Positions 1-12,490 of a stretch of 64,000 nucleotides of DNA are shown here, piece by piece; the first letter of the stretch is position 1, and every line of letters begins with the position of its first letter. Location: contig NC_061147.1 of assembly GCF_905220365.1 (NCBI RefSeq), forward strand, positions 6,014,001 to 6,078,000, read 5' to 3'. The stretch comes from Vanessa cardui (Eukaryota > Arthropoda > Insecta > Lepidoptera > Nymphalidae). Below the pieces are notes generated by a model, which worked only from the letters and a program-made list of their open reading frames with translations, was not told the DNA's origin and ran no database searches. The position numbers and the translations under genes are program-made.

Positions 1-2241
1 TTTAACAATTTTTATAACATTTTTCTTTTTTCTATGGAATATGACTAATGAATACTAATTATGCACAGGTATATTGGGCTTCTAAGGTTAATATCATGTC
101 TACGGCCCGCCTATACTTTATTTTGCCACCTAGTGTCCCTTGCCTACCAAGAGGTTGCCGACCGCTGTTTTAAGGCATATAATAAAACAACACGTAAAAC
201 TTTTCTCATATCATTCATTACCTTAGAGTATCTCTTTTAAATTGAAGTAACTAAAAAATATTTTGAAGACTTCATTATAACTTTGAAATAATTACAGTCT
301 TATCCAAAAGTGAAAAAAAATTCTTACTTAATTTTGAATTTTGAGAATACAAAAAGCGATAATTATTATTTCGAATTATGTATAATTAAAAATTAACTAT
401 TCAACCTTACCTTCAGTGTATGTATATCTTCTTTTGTATTTTTTTATACCAATTAAATAATGATTTAAAACCTTACCATATTTAACGTAATCCCATATTT
501 AATCTAAATATTTATCACAAGCGTTTTGGGGCACACCCACACACACACAACTATGTCCAGAACATATCTTAATCAGGTTCCAGCTAAACCTAGTTCCTAG
601 TTTCTACGCTTTGTGTTAAAAATATAAACTTATAAAAACAATAAGTATATCCATAAACTGTGAAAACCTGAATTATATTTCAGTTAATTGTATTTATATA
701 CCGACATTAATTTATTGAGTCTTCATTTTATTTGAATTTAAATGATTTATGGATATATAATTATGATTTCACATTTTAACTACTCAACCGATCATCACAC
801 AATTTAGCACAAACGTTTCCAAAGGTCCTAATACTAAGGACACAGGGTACCTGTCAGAAATAGTATATATACCTAAATAAATAAAAGGTCGTAATAAATT
901 ATAACAAAAGTATTTGTATATGAATTGAAAATTTATTTCATAGATCAATTATGACAAGAGTTTGTTAGTTAAATTTTGACAATATTTATCGAGTTACGGA
1001 TATACGGAACGGTAACTTAATGCTAAAATGTTTGTAAAGAAACATTACATAAACGCAGTTCAAAAACCTCAAAAGCGACAGGAGATCTATTACAAGGCAT
1101 AGTTAAACGGTTGCCTCAAAATGAGATCCAATTTTGAAAAATTCTAAATCCAACCTTTTTTTCTAAAACTTACGAACGAAATTAAAAAAAAAATTATCTC
1201 TCATTCCTTCAACATAATACGCTTAAACATTTCAATGGGTAGGTACTGGAAAATAAAAAAAAAAACATACATTTAAGCACCACCCGCTAAACCTAGTAAA
1301 AACCACTTTTTTTATAAAAAAAATATAATTTTGATCGAGATCCAAACAATGTCGAGAGAAATTTTTCACGAAATACGTTACATTTAGAAATACATCAAAT
1401 TACATAGACTATCTACTTAAAATTAGAATTTGATAGTTTTCGTAAACAAAATGCTACCAATGATATTTTATCCGTGGAGATATACGCATAAAACTTTTGC
1501 ACTTGCTACGATGTTCTATAAATAAGTATCATTTTTTATTCTAATACTTTTATAATTTTCAATGTAAAATCATATATTAAAATTATGAAAGTAAATTTAA
1601 ATGCAAACTCTTTGCTGTTAATTTTTTCTTTTTTTAATTATATGACGCCTAAGGATGAAATGTCATTGGCGAGCACTTTGTTTACATTCACCTAACTAAC
1701 AAGGTGACAGATTAAAAAAGATACGAAAGTTAACATCACAGGCACAAAAAAAAAAGTAAAACAATGCTGATTGTGTTAGTTCATAAACCTTTATGCAATT
1801 CCTTTGATGATTCCTAATGAATCTTTGTATGGTTCTCATTACCATATCCTATTGTTGGTTCTTAGTTCAACGCTCCATCGCTGATAAGTTTGATGTAATT
1901 ATATTACACATTGCATTCAAATTAAAACAAATATTGTGCCCGTGTTACATTTTTGCTACTTACAATTGAAAAGGTCTCTTACTAACTAATTTTTAATTAA
2001 GATCTAATTTCGAAAAATAAATGCCATTTTAAAAGAAAAGTAAATTGAATCGAAAATACCTGACGTATTTTATTAAGGAAATAAACAAAATTAAATGACA
2101 TAAAAACGTAAAAAATATACTTATATTTTTAATGTACCCTTAAACATAGGTATACGAAGACAGTATAAATAATTAATCAACTACACAGAATACATAAATC
2201 AAAAAATATATAAGTAGATTATAATGGTTGATTGATTCGAC
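1..2241. other. 3' flank of myoglianin gene, no gene seen
   Basis: AT-rich sequence with homopolymer runs. I see no open frame with coding character on either strand. A stretch near 135-185 resembles the tail of the non-LTR element seen at 16098-16200 (shared words around accaa-aggttgcc and cgctgtttta). A short CA-rich run lies near 530-550. Nothing else stands out. Confidence 0.5.
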
Positions 2242-2247
2242 TTTATT
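2242..2247 (-). terminator. candidate poly(A) signal for myoglianin
   Basis: AATAAA on the minus strand, about 270 bases beyond the stop codon at 2518-2520. In AT-rich DNA this hexamer is common by chance, so the assignment rests only on position and strand. Confidence 0.3.
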
Positions 2248-2517
2248 CAAAAAAACATCTTTACGTAATACGAATAAAATTCAAAATTGTATGAATCTAA
2301 AAATCTGAAAGATGAAATGAAATTTAAACTAGATGTTACTATAGTAAATGTACATAGTCACACTCACGGCACACAGCACAAGGGTTCGCAGTCTTCAACC
2401 GAATGTATCACATTGGAAACGAACACTACACTTAAAGCCCCAAATAATTATACGAAAGAAGAAACAACCAAAAGAACTTCGAATGTCCAAGGCTACCTAT
2501 CGTTGACGACGCGGTCG

Positions 2518-2901
2518 CTATGAGCAACCGCAGCTCTCGACGACCATGCCAGGAATAGTTCCGTAGATGATGTTCAAATCGTGGTCGAAGTACAGCATAG
2601 AAATACTGCTCATTCTTCTGGGGGCGCAACACGGGCCACCGCTGCCTTGAGGAGCGGCCAAATGGACTAAATGAGTATGGGGATATTTCTGCAGAAAACT
2701 GTAAGGGCATTCGCCGCTGCAGTAGTTGGCATCGTACTGCTTGGGGGCGATGATCCAGTCCCAGCCGAACTCTTCGAAATTCACGGAGAGCGGGTACCTG
2801 CAACACCGAGCCTCTTTCGAGTTTTCAGTGCAGTCCATCCCGATCATTCTCCGGGTTCTCTTGTGGGAATTGTCTCTTAGGCTTACTTCTATATATGGCA
2901 T
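2518..2901 (-). CDS. myo: myoglianin (GDF8/11-type TGF-beta ligand), last exon with mature ligand
   Basis: This exon encodes the end of the propeptide and the whole mature growth factor, a secreted dimeric ligand of the activin/myostatin branch of TGF-beta signalling. A TTGTTGCAG acceptor precedes the first codon, and the frame continues exactly (phase 0) from the exon ending at 7097. Residues 15-18 of this exon are RTRR, a furin site. The 109 residues after it match the usual mature length of GDF8/GDF11. Nine cysteines fall in the family order (one single, CC, YCSGEC, CC, C-G-CS at the end). The motifs FGWDWIIAPKQYDANYCSGE and LQKYPHTHLVH are diagnostic of the myostatin/GDF11/myoglianin group. 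TAG follows the terminal CGCS. In insects the single orthologue is myoglianin, known for roles in muscle, neuron remodelling and moulting hormone control; that function is family knowledge, not read here. Confidence 0.95.
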   Translation of the reverse strand: MPYIEVSLRDNSHKRTRRMIGMDCTENSKEARCCRYPLSVNFEEFGWDWIIAPKQYDANYCSGECPYSFLQKYPHTHLVHLAAPQGSGGPCCAPRRMSSISMLYFDHDLNIIYGTIPGMVVESCGCS

Positions 2902-4011
2902 CTGCAACAAAAACGTTTTCACTAAGTAACATTTCATAAAAACTCCAAACTATAAGGAAATTACACTCTGAATTATATATTTTTATGGTATATGATGATG
3001 ATGGTGTGGAAGAGCATATGGGCCTGATGGTAAGTACCAACAGTTACACTTTTAAACTGGAACACATCAATCCTGAGTACTCAAAGTCAACGTCAAAAAT
3101 CTTTATTCGAAGTAGAAGTGTTACACTTGTGTAATGTGTTCATAAATTTAATCGAAAATAAATATATCTGATCTGAGAAGAACCTGTTATTTTTTTAAAT
3201 CTGTTTTTTTACATTTTTTGTTTTCAATATTTCAATAATTATATTTTCGTTATATGAAACAACCAGGAATCATCTTCCCAAAGTGTGCAATCATCAATGT
3301 TGTAAGATCCTTAAATAATTATTTTAAATTAAATATATTTGAATGTTTTCTGAGATCCCGAGTTAAAAACGTATACATTGCTCCACAAAAGAGTTACTAA
3401 CCCTGCGTAATCAGGTACTCTATTTAATTATGGTCCTAGTATAATAATGTACGTCACAACTTCTGGCAAAATAATTTGTGTTTTGCGTCCACACATATTA
3501 TCAAATACAAATTGAGAGGCGACAGTCATTATTATTATTTTTTTATTTACAACTTTACGAAACTTTAGGTCCCAGATTATAGATTGTGCTGCTGCTTGGC
3601 GGTAGATCTAATGTGTGGGTGGTACCGACTACCAGATAGACTTGCAAAGAACTACCCACCAAGTTAAAGTAATTGTTTTAATTTTTTTTTTTTTAATAAA
3701 AAGTAACATAAATAGCTTATTTAAATAAATATTTCAAGAGTGATACATATAATCAAATTTTCAAATCAAACCAATTTCGACGATTATTTCAACATATTTA
3801 AATAATGCGAATTAAAAGTTATTATCGTAGAATTAAGTGCAATTAGCAATAATTTTAAATTAGGTTATCGCATTTTTTGCGTTTAAAAATTAATGTCTAC
3901 GTACAATCAGATCATATTTACGTCATACGGTTTTTACTACTTCCTTATTCATTTTACGCGCAGCCATGAAAAGTATTCCTTTTCTAGGTTAATTTTTTTA
4001 AATTGCATTTC

Positions 4012-4172
4012 AGACGCATGTGAGACGGTGTCTATAGTTATTAAAAAGAGTAACTACTGAGTTTCTTGCCAGTTCCCCTCGGTAGAATCTACTTTCCGAA
4101 CCTGTGGTAGCTTCACTTAATTGTTGAATGACGATTCAAAAGTTCTTATAAAAGCGTATTTGAATAAAGTTT
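4012..4172 (-). repeat. dispersed repeat E copy
   Basis: The sequence shares the core gagtaactactgagtttctt, then a GCCAGTTC..GGTAGAATCTAC..CCGAACC segment, with copies at 14390-14530, 33375-33540 and 46880-47030. Class is not determined; it may be the 3' end of a larger element. Confidence 0.6.
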
Positions 4173-4259
4173 ATTTTGTTTTTTGATTCAATAGGTATAA
4201 AAAAATAGTTTAGGTCTTCCTCTATCAAGATCGCTATATACGAAATTGTAACAGAACCG

Positions 4260-4543
4260 TTTTTTATGGTATAGATTGGCGGACGAACATAAGGGCTACC
4301 TAATGGTAAATGGTCACCATCACCCATAGAGAATGACGCTGTAAGAAATATTAAATACATCGTCAACGCGCCACCAACCTTAGGAACTAAGATGTTATGT
4401 CCCTTGTGTCTGTAGTTACACTGGCTCACTCACCCTTCAAACCGGAACATAACAATACTGAGTACTGTTATTTGGCGGTAGAATAACTGATGAATAGGTT
4501 GTAGGTACCCAGACGGGCTTGCATAAAGCCCTACCACCAAGTA
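4260..4543 (-). repeat. repeat B (poly-A ended retroposon), near full length
   Basis: On the minus strand the unit starts TACTTGGTGGTAGGGCTT and ends CGCCAATCTATACCATAAAA. The A-run at the right end of the sense strand appears here as T-run 4260-4265. The same about 290-bp unit occurs at 17508, 22991, 40851, 47598 and 49302. Copies cut short at the end away from the A-run fit reverse-transcribed insertion. Confidence 0.8.
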
Positions 4544-5705
4544 AATTACATGGATTAGCTGTTAAAGAGTAATTTCGGATTTATAATATTTGATAAGTAA
4601 GTCGTTTAATAACATTGCCAAAAGATGTTACATCTTAGATGATAAGGATAGAGCGCGTAAGATGTTAAACAATTAACATTTACAAGAAATTCGATAAGAT
4701 AATGTACATTTTGTAATTTTTAGTATTTCTCGGTATATAAGTATATTGCTTTAGAGTTCTTTGTGTCGTAACTAACACCTTATATTATATACACCGAACA
4801 CTAGTTTGCAAGCTACAGCACTACTAATTTCAGAAAATGTATGTGTTCCTCTGGGTTTCACTACGGCACTAAATTTAAAGGGTTCATATCAATTTCAGAG
4901 AATGCAGGTGTTCCTCTGGGTACTATTCGAGGTCTCTTTCTTTACCTCGTTCATATAGCCGATTAAATTATATTAATTAGTAAGCCCGAAAACATAAAAC
5001 ATGTGAAATTTGGAATAGCAACCATAGATATTTCGAGTAAGCTAAAAACCAAACATATACACTACTCAAATGTAAAATATGTAATAAATCCTGTACTGCA
5101 TTTGTGTAATAATGAAACACTTGCATAAGTATTGATACAAGATTGTTCCTTGATAATTTAAGATGATTACTTAAAAGCTGCAATATAGATATATTATATT
5201 TCAAAGGTTAATTTAATAAATCTATGGTGAGAGGTTGAGAGGTTTTTGAAGTAAATACGGTTTACCTTATAGGGCTTTTTTTCGGGCAATGCAACCAATA
5301 TTGAGACGGTTTTTATTTTACAATTTAGGAGTACTCTCGTTATTTTTAATATAGGTTAAAACTAAGAAATTAATTTAAGAAAATAAAAATATTAACGATC
5401 GCTTGTCAATGGGTATTTGATAGCGTCATGTTCTTTTATAATTAGTCTTCTAAAACCTAATAGATCTTTGAAAACATTTTTTATCAAAGAATAAAGTTAT
5501 TTCTACACCTTACAGTACAAAAGACTGTCGTCTAATAAATTAAAAAACATATCTGAGTATAGATTTTAGTTAATCTTGACATCCTAGACGTTTAAGCGAA
5601 AAACGTGACGTAGTCCATTCGCGGTTTTTAACTTTGCTCTATTCAGGAAGTCCTTACTCCCTAGGCATTTTCAATATAAACTTCAGACCTTAAAATAAGA
5701 AGTAA

Positions 5706-5995
5706 AGTAACAGTCTGTACATTTCCCACTGCTGAGATAAGGCCTAAGGAGAGGGTTTAACATATTCCACGACACAGTTCTAATGCTGGTTGGTGGAATG
5801 CAAATGTGGCAGAATTTCTAAGGAAGAAGGAAAACATCGTGAGAAAACATGCAGGTTTCCTCACGATGTTTTCCTTCACTGCCGCACACGTGATGAATTA
5901 TAAACACAAATTAAGCACATATATATATTGTGGTGCTTGCCTGGGTTTAAACCCGCAATCATCGGTTAAGATGCACGTAGACACTGGGCCATCTC
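5706..5995 (-). repeat. SINE-A copy with internal foldback
   Basis: This is a tRNA-derived SINE. On the minus strand it has the A-box-like gatggcccagtg and the B-box-like GGTTTAAACCC, followed by the body and a tail of the TTACTTTACT type. Near 5829-5874 the segment ggaaaacatcgtgag is followed by its exact reverse complement, so part of the body is present in both orientations. Confidence 0.85.
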
Positions 5996-6881
5996 TTTAA
6001 ATACTTAGTAAAAAGTAATGAAACGTAAATTATTACATCAGATATACAGCTGTTTAACATTATCTGTTACCAACGACTTGATATGTCAAGAGCAATTGTA
6101 TGTCAAGGAATCAAAGATATCCCTTTAAAGTACGTAAGAAAAAAGTTATGTATACGCGATTGTACTTCGTACACTATATTTCATTAGCCTTTTCTCCTTG
6201 ACGGTACATAAATACAATCGTCTTCAGATCACGTCGATTGACCCAGATATTGACCTGTTAATGGGTCAATTCGATATAAAGAGCCAGATATGAAAAATTT
6301 ATTCAAGCTTCAAAAACTTAATTTATTACTTTTTTATTGCCATTATCTTGTATGTTAAAATTGAAATTTATTGAGAACAATGTAATGTTTCATGATTAAA
6401 ACCTCATTATATATCAATTTATTTTAATTTAGATTATTTACCCTTGAACAACAATGTTAGTCGTTTACAAAATGAAACGTCATTAATATTTCTATGTGAA
6501 AGTAAAGTCTAAATGTCATAGCTGGGCCAAAATTGTTCTTTTGAGAAATAGGTTCCGAGACGATTTCATCGAATACGGAAAGTAAGAGACAATGAAATGT
6601 TTCATCCGTTACTTTCAGGATTGCCTTTCTAATATTTGATTTATCCCTGTGAGGGTTTTATATGTAATATTATTTATGTAAATTCCATTAAGGTTGCACA
6701 TGTTTGAAAGCGCAATATTTGGTAAAGATTCATAAGTGCTAAATCGAATAACTAAAAATGGTAGTCTTTAAATCTGAAGAATATATTTAAAATTTTACAA
6801 GTATTCAGTATTCCTGTAGCCGATAATACACCATGAAAACTAAAATATTGATATGATATTTTGTGCCGACTCATTCCCTAA

Positions 6882-7030
6882 AAATCAAAATCAAAATTTT
6901 ACTTTATTTAACTATTCTTTTACAAGCACTTTTAATATGTCATTTTTCAAAATTGTAGGGCTATCACCAGTTCGGACTACATTTACTTCTAAATTTTACA
7001 GAGAAGAACTAGCAAGTCGCGCAGCCGTGG
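6882..7030 (+). repeat. dispersed repeat E, degraded copy
   Basis: Words such as ttttacaagcacttttaat, ccagttcgga and gagaagaactagcaag match the family in order. It sits just inside the last myoglianin intron, next to the donor site. Confidence 0.5.
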
Positions 7031-7096
7031 CAGAAAGTAGCAATACAAAGTATTGCTATTTGACGTTTGCACAGCTGGATTTAAAAAGAAACTCAC

Positions 7097-7512
7097 CAAT
7101 GCATTATTTGATTCTGAGCTCGGATGCGGCACAACCAAGCTTATCCTATTCTTCGAGTCTTGTACTCTCACTACTATCGCTAGATTCTCTCTCGGCAATC
7201 TAAAGAATTCCGCGACCATATTCGTCACGTTGACCTTCACCCACTTCCCAACCTTCAAATCCTTCCTCGACAACTTGATCGAACTCTCCGTGTACGGTAC
7301 AGAAGCTTTATTCCCTTGACTATTACGTGTTACTCTATTTACTTGAAGATTTATAGTAAAATGATCGTCAGTTATGGTAATATTATGTCTAGGCTCTAAT
7401 TCCTGAACGTGAAGGTTCAAGATTGCTTCGTCGACTTCATTCTGAAGTACTTTGTTGGTGAACCGAAAGTTGATCACTTTGAGACCCTTGAAGTGATTGT
7501 GGCGCCTTGTAT
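7097..7512 (-). CDS. myo: myoglianin propeptide exon
   Basis: The exon encodes 138 complete codons of the TGF-beta propeptide (latency-associated) region. The AATTACAG acceptor ends at 7513 and the GTGAGT donor starts at 7096. Two leading bases (AT) complete a codon begun in an upstream exon. The reading runs through VINFRFTNKVLQNEVDEAIL, then an ELEPRHNITI segment, then GKWVKVNVTNMVAEFFRLPR and ends ..SNNAL. This has the beta-strand/arm pattern of GDF8/11 prodomains (K..W..VDV...V..W.....NLAI). Joining to the next exon gives ..NNAL then MPYIEV, a normal transition toward the furin site. The signal peptide and the first part of the propeptide must lie in exons farther upstream (higher coordinates), which I could not locate. 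Confidence 0.88.
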
Positions 7513-9811
7513 CTGTAATTTTAAGAAGCCAAATTAAGGAGTACGAAATTTTATAGACCTGTCATAGATTTATCAGTACAATTAATATGGGTAAATTATA
7601 GTCAAATTCGATATTGCCCAGTTGATTTTGCTAATATTTAAGATCGTAAACGTTTACATTTTCACGAATTCGTTTAAACTATCTCTTCTTAAACTAATGA
7701 GTAGTTTGACCTCAATCGTGTATACAGCAGTAGTTTCCTTATTTAATAACATTGCAAACACCATCCAGACTTAAGCAGAAATTCGTAAAGCTATAGTGAT
7801 TAGAGCCGCCACTCTAAATACTATAACCATGTTCTGTTTTTCATCACCTTTCATACATTTTGCAAATGCTATAAAACAATTAAACTACCACCAATGAGGT
7901 CTTGTATTTAACGCATTTTAAATAATATATCATGTTTTATTGATTAAAATATAATTAAATTAAATTTGTTTGTATTTTTGCGTAATTTGTGTCATCCGTG
8001 CCAATCCCAGACAGCTTATTCAACCTGAAACAAAAGAAGAACATTGATTTTAAATATTCCACTGATAGAAGATGAAATGGATATGATCAAGAATTAAATC
8101 ATTCAAGCATTAAAAAAGTGATATTACGATCCCTGTTATTAAAACAAGAGCTTTTAGATAGTCTTACAATAATTCATAAATCGACCCTACAGGCACAAGG
8201 GACATGATAACTTTGTACCCAAGGTTGGTGGTACTTTGGCGATGTTAGAAATGAATATTTCTTACATTTCCAATGTCTCTGGGAAGCGGTGACCACTTAC
8301 CATCATACCCATTTGTTCGTTCATCATAAAAATAAACATGACAAATGATCTGAACGAGAAATTAGTAGAATCTCTCTTCAATATTGGCTAGTTACGAAAT
8401 ATCTTCGGCACGTTAATTTCCTGGATTCTCATCTAATATATCTGATCAAGTTCCAATCCAAAAGTTCGCGAACTGGGCAGGTGTTAAAAGATGTTTAAAA
8501 ATAACGAGTTCGTTCATCCAATGCAGAAGGCCATAGCCACCCACCTCGAGGTAATGGCGTAATTTTTGCAAACTATTTAAAAGTGATCACGCGTACCAAC
8601 AGATATTTATTTTGTTTTGACATCTTGTTTACAAATCCATCGTCGACTGTTTAGGATTAAGTTTGAATATTTTTGTTTCCCTAATCACTCTTGTGGCTGT
8701 TTGAAACAAGTGGTGTCTGTTGTATTTTAAAATTGAAGATGATCTAAGTTTTATTTACGAGGAATTTTGAAAAAATTCCATTGGCTTATCAATGCTTCTT
8801 TTAGTATTCATCTAATTTGTTGATCCTTAAATTAGAGAAAGCATTGTATACAATTTATTTAATTGCCACCTCTTACTAAACTAAAGATAGTGTCATACAT
8901 TGTTTTATTACAGAATAAATATTTAATTTGTAATATTATTTTGTGTTTTAAATAAATCTTAAGTGGAAGCAGTATCTGTATTATTTGGAAAAAAATTCAC
9001 AACAATGATTTCAATAATCCCTTTCATGATTTCCTCTGACATCAATGCACCGTAACTGGTGCATGGTGTCCAAGATGTCTTAATATTTATGCATTTAATT
9101 TAGCTTCCTTAGTCTTAAGCGATGACTGTATGAATACGTGAAAAGCAATTTTGAATTTCAGTTTGACGATATAATGTAATTAGTTTTAACTACCCAGTAA
9201 TCCACAAATCACTTCGAATATAAGTTTCGACTACACAACTACAACAATCAGAATCTTCTGTGACTTCCATAATTGTTTCTATACCATCAACATTGTTGAT
9301 AGGAACAACATTGTTAAAATGTCCTAGTCTATAGACTACTAGAGAATATTCATTTTAGGCTGATCACCTATCTATATCACAATGTGTGTGTATCTTGTTG
9401 TTTAGTTATCGTTCTCTTCGATAGCTTTCACTTCTTAAGATATTATTGGACTTTAAAATTGGTCTCATCCACATATATCAATGTATATTTTATTCCTAAT
9501 ATTTTATTCGTTTCGACCGTAATATTTACGGATGTACATGACCTACGTGCACATGCGTGGATTGGGCAAAATTATTGTAACTCTGAGTAATCCGGTGACA
9601 TCATGACGCGCGTCTGGCTTAAACATTAACATATTGTGCCTTTAAGTTCTGATAACATTTTTATAAGTATCCTCTTTGATAAAGAAACGAATTTATTAGT
9701 ATTTAGTAACAGTAATAAAAGCTTTATTTGATGATGGTGATAGTGAGGAGAATACAAAAGTGTCCTTATAGAGTAGGACGGGGATAACGATGTCAGATTG
9801 TCATTGAATCG
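7513..9811. other. myoglianin upstream intron or flank, no exon identified
   Basis: A degraded repeat-B copy lies at about 8185-8332 (plus sense). At 8020-8045 the minus strand has a good TTCTTTTGTTTCAG acceptor, but the short frame after it ends without a donor, with AATAAA soon after. I do not call an exon there. The rest is AT-rich with no coding signal. Confidence 0.45.
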
Positions 9812-9819
9812 ACGCCTAT

Positions 9820-9871
9820 CTCTTTCTATTTCCACACTTTTATAATTATGAAAGTGTGAGAATAGAAAGAG
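9820..9871. repeat. inverted repeat, 21-bp arms
   Basis: Arms 9820-9840 and 9851-9871 are complementary at 19 of 21 positions around a 10-base loop. Possibly the remnant of a small foldback element. Confidence 0.6.
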
Positions 9872-10929
9872 CTAGAGAGTGTACCTATCTTTAGACACAC
9901 ATATTTGTACAGGATAATAAATCGTGTTAATTTAGCTAAAAATTCCGATTGCGAATTACACAGAAGCATTTTTTTCATATTATTATTTTATTAGATAAAG
10001 TTAGACTCGTTGCTGACATAATTTTTTATTAAACATAGACTAAAATTTCGTGAACATATATTTACTCCAAACACTTTATCAAATTGAAACATGTGTGTCT
10101 AAGAAATGAATAAGGGAGATTGTATAGATGTATTTAATATGTTTATTGGTGACAGTGAGATTATCTTATTATTTTTATTTTATTGTTATTTTTAATCATG
10201 CAGTTTAATAGTAGAGTAAAATAAACAATTGAAAGTCACGATATCGGAAACAATGAATACGATTGGCCAATTAAATTTTTTAGGTTTATCTGTTGAGATT
10301 TCCCATATCTTGGAAGCATGTACAGCACACTATGGTCATGTCCTGCACTCTGAGTTCGTACCAGAAGAGGATTTTTTAATTAGTAGCAGATGAGAAAAGG
10401 CTCATCAACTGGTAAAAGGTCACCTAAGCCCAAAGTTATTGGCGCTATAAGAAATACTAACAATTTTTTTGATAGCTATATCACCACCAACAATGGGCTA
10501 AGCTTACATAACTCGCGTTTTGTGTTATATAAAAAAGATATATATTACCGCACGTGCTTAGTGATTTGTAAGTTTATAAAATCAAGGGATAAGAAGTGAA
10601 CTTAATATTTGTATCGAGTGAAATTCAATTACATAGAAGTTTCCGCAAAATTTTAAACTAACTTACTTTGTTTTAACCCATAGACAACAATTTACAGACT
10701 TTTGTGCGTTTGAATTAAACGGATATTTTATAAAAAATTCTGAAATAAAAGGTTAGGGCTACCTTTTATTTTGCCAGTGATAGTTAAATCAAAATCGATC
10801 TAGCTGATAATTCTGATATTAGCCGGAATAAACAGACAATATGTTTACCGTGTAAAAATATGTGTTTAGTAAAAAGCGGTTATTTTAAACATACACTACA
10901 ATTGTATTCTGTCTTTAGATATAGTAAAG

Positions 10930-11161
10930 TAAAGTAACAGCCGGTAAATTACCGCCTGCCGCCACGCTGTTCCAATGCGGGTTGGTGGATGCACATGTGG
11001 CAGAATTTCAATTAAATTAGTTAAATTTAACCTTCACCGCCGAGCACGAGATGAATTATTAACACAAATTTAGCACATATATATAGTGGTGCTTGCCTGG
11101 GTTTGAACCCGAAATCATCGGTTAAGATGCACGCATTCTAACCACTGAGCCATCTCAGCTC
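10930..11161 (-). repeat. SINE-A copy, internally deleted
   Basis: The B-box-like GGTTCAAACCC and the head ending gctgagatggctcagtggtt are intact. The region near the tail lacks about 50 bases relative to the full copies. The tail is of the TTACTTTACT type. Confidence 0.85.
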
Positions 11162-11570
11162 TAGATATAGATAACTTGTAAAACAATTTTATCAGCAAAG
11201 ATTCTGCGGATTCTGATTATAGAAACGAATTATGGAAACGCCTGAGGAGGAATGTGATGACGTATACCATTGGCATAAATTCCCGGTTTTGTTATATCAA
11301 TAACATGCATAATCAAAGTAAAAATAGGTATTATCATCGAGTGTGATTCTAAAAATAATCATCCACTTTTAGAATCCTTATCTTACGAACGGATATGTAG
11401 AATCGCTTTAATTATTTATATATATATTGATACGTTGTTAAAAATAAAGTATATGCTCGGGTAGCTGATTATATCAGCAAGATATCTCGTATTAATTTAT
11501 TAAAATATCTTTGATTATCCCCAAGAACTTTAAGTGCAAATATAATTTGACAATCTCAATTATTAAAAGA

Positions 11571-11866
11571 GCTGAGATGTCCCAGTGGTTAGAACGCGTG
11601 TATCTTAACTGATGATTGCGGATTTAAACCCTGGCAATCACCACTATATACATGTGCTTAATTTGTGTTTATAATTTATCTCGTTCTCAGCGGTGAACTA
11701 AAACATCGTGAGGAAACCTGCAAGTGTCTAATTTTATCGAAATTCTGCCACATGTGCATTCCACCAACCCGCATTGGAACAGCGTGGTGGAATATGTTCC
11801 AAACCCTCTTCTTAATGGAAGAAGAGGCCTTATCTCAGCAGTGGGAAATGTACAGGCTGTTACTTT
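11571..11866 (+). repeat. SINE-A copy, near full length
   Basis: It starts gctgagatgtcccagtggtt and ends tacaggctgttactttaca. It belongs to the TTACTTT-tail group. Confidence 0.87.
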
Positions 11867-12387
11867 ACAATTATTAAATACAAAAAGTGTTTTGAGGTAA
11901 GTCTTATATTATAATATTAATAGTCTGAGCCTCAGAGAACACGTAATTCTAAATGAGTCCATGAGTCCTGTGTTTCATCTCTTTCAGTCATCTATTGTCG
12001 TACCATCGGATTATAAACATAAATGATTTTACACCTACTTCAAAATCGACAGGACTTAGAACTAAAATTTATAAACAGATTCAAAAAACTATTTTATATT
12101 AGGGTATATACCCATTTAGTTATATTTTAAGACATAATTTACTTTCTGGATGTTGAAAAAATACAGACGAATTGATAACCTCCTCCTTTTTGAAGTCGGT
12201 TGAAAAGTGCGGTTTCAATTTGAATAGGCTCGAATTTTATTTGTTTTCTAAGAATTTAGTCTTTAGCCAAGATGGCTCTAGCGCTAAAACGCGTAAATCT
12301 TAACGACGGTTTCAGGAACGAACCACTTTTACTCTACTAAATTTTCACGGGCTTTATGTGCTATTTACTAAAAAAAAAAACATCTCA

Positions 12388-12490
12388 ATGTCGACGATGA
12401 ATGAAAACATCGTGAGGACACCTGCCATATCCATCATAATCTGTATTGGAACAGCCTGGTAGATAAGCACAAGAGGTAAGGAGGCCTTGA
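12388..12490 (+). repeat. SINE-A fragment
   Basis: A degraded middle piece: gaaaacatcgtgaggacacc, then cattggaacagc-like and aggaggcctt words in the SINE-A order. Confidence 0.45.

Larger units (their letters stand above)
2902..7096 (-). other. myoglianin last intron (4195 bp)
   Basis: The intron is bounded by GTGAGT (7096-7091) and TTGTTGCAG ending at 2902. It carries a repeat-B 5' fragment (about 3580-3664), a repeat-E copy (4012-4172), a repeat-B copy (4260-4543), a SINE-A copy (5706-5995) and a repeat-E copy running up to about 7030, only about 65 bases from the splice donor. No further exon is visible. Confidence 0.8.

Noticed and set aside
2432..2880. Other open frames across the mature myoglianin exon on both strands
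   Set aside because: They are shadow frames. Only the minus frame ending at 2518 keeps the nine cysteines and the furin site.
6853..7319. Plus-strand open frames over the myoglianin propeptide exon
   Set aside because: Antisense shadows of the minus-strand exon, partly running through repeat E.
8000..8045. Good minus-strand acceptor TTCTTTTGTTTCAG followed by a short open frame
   Set aside because: The frame has no donor and ends in an AATAAA-rich stretch; the product does not look like myoglianin propeptide.
11571..11660. tRNA gene at SINE heads (A-box and B-box motifs)
   Set aside because: The boxes belong to tRNA-derived SINEs repeated many times; no complete cloverleaf or anticodon arm was found.
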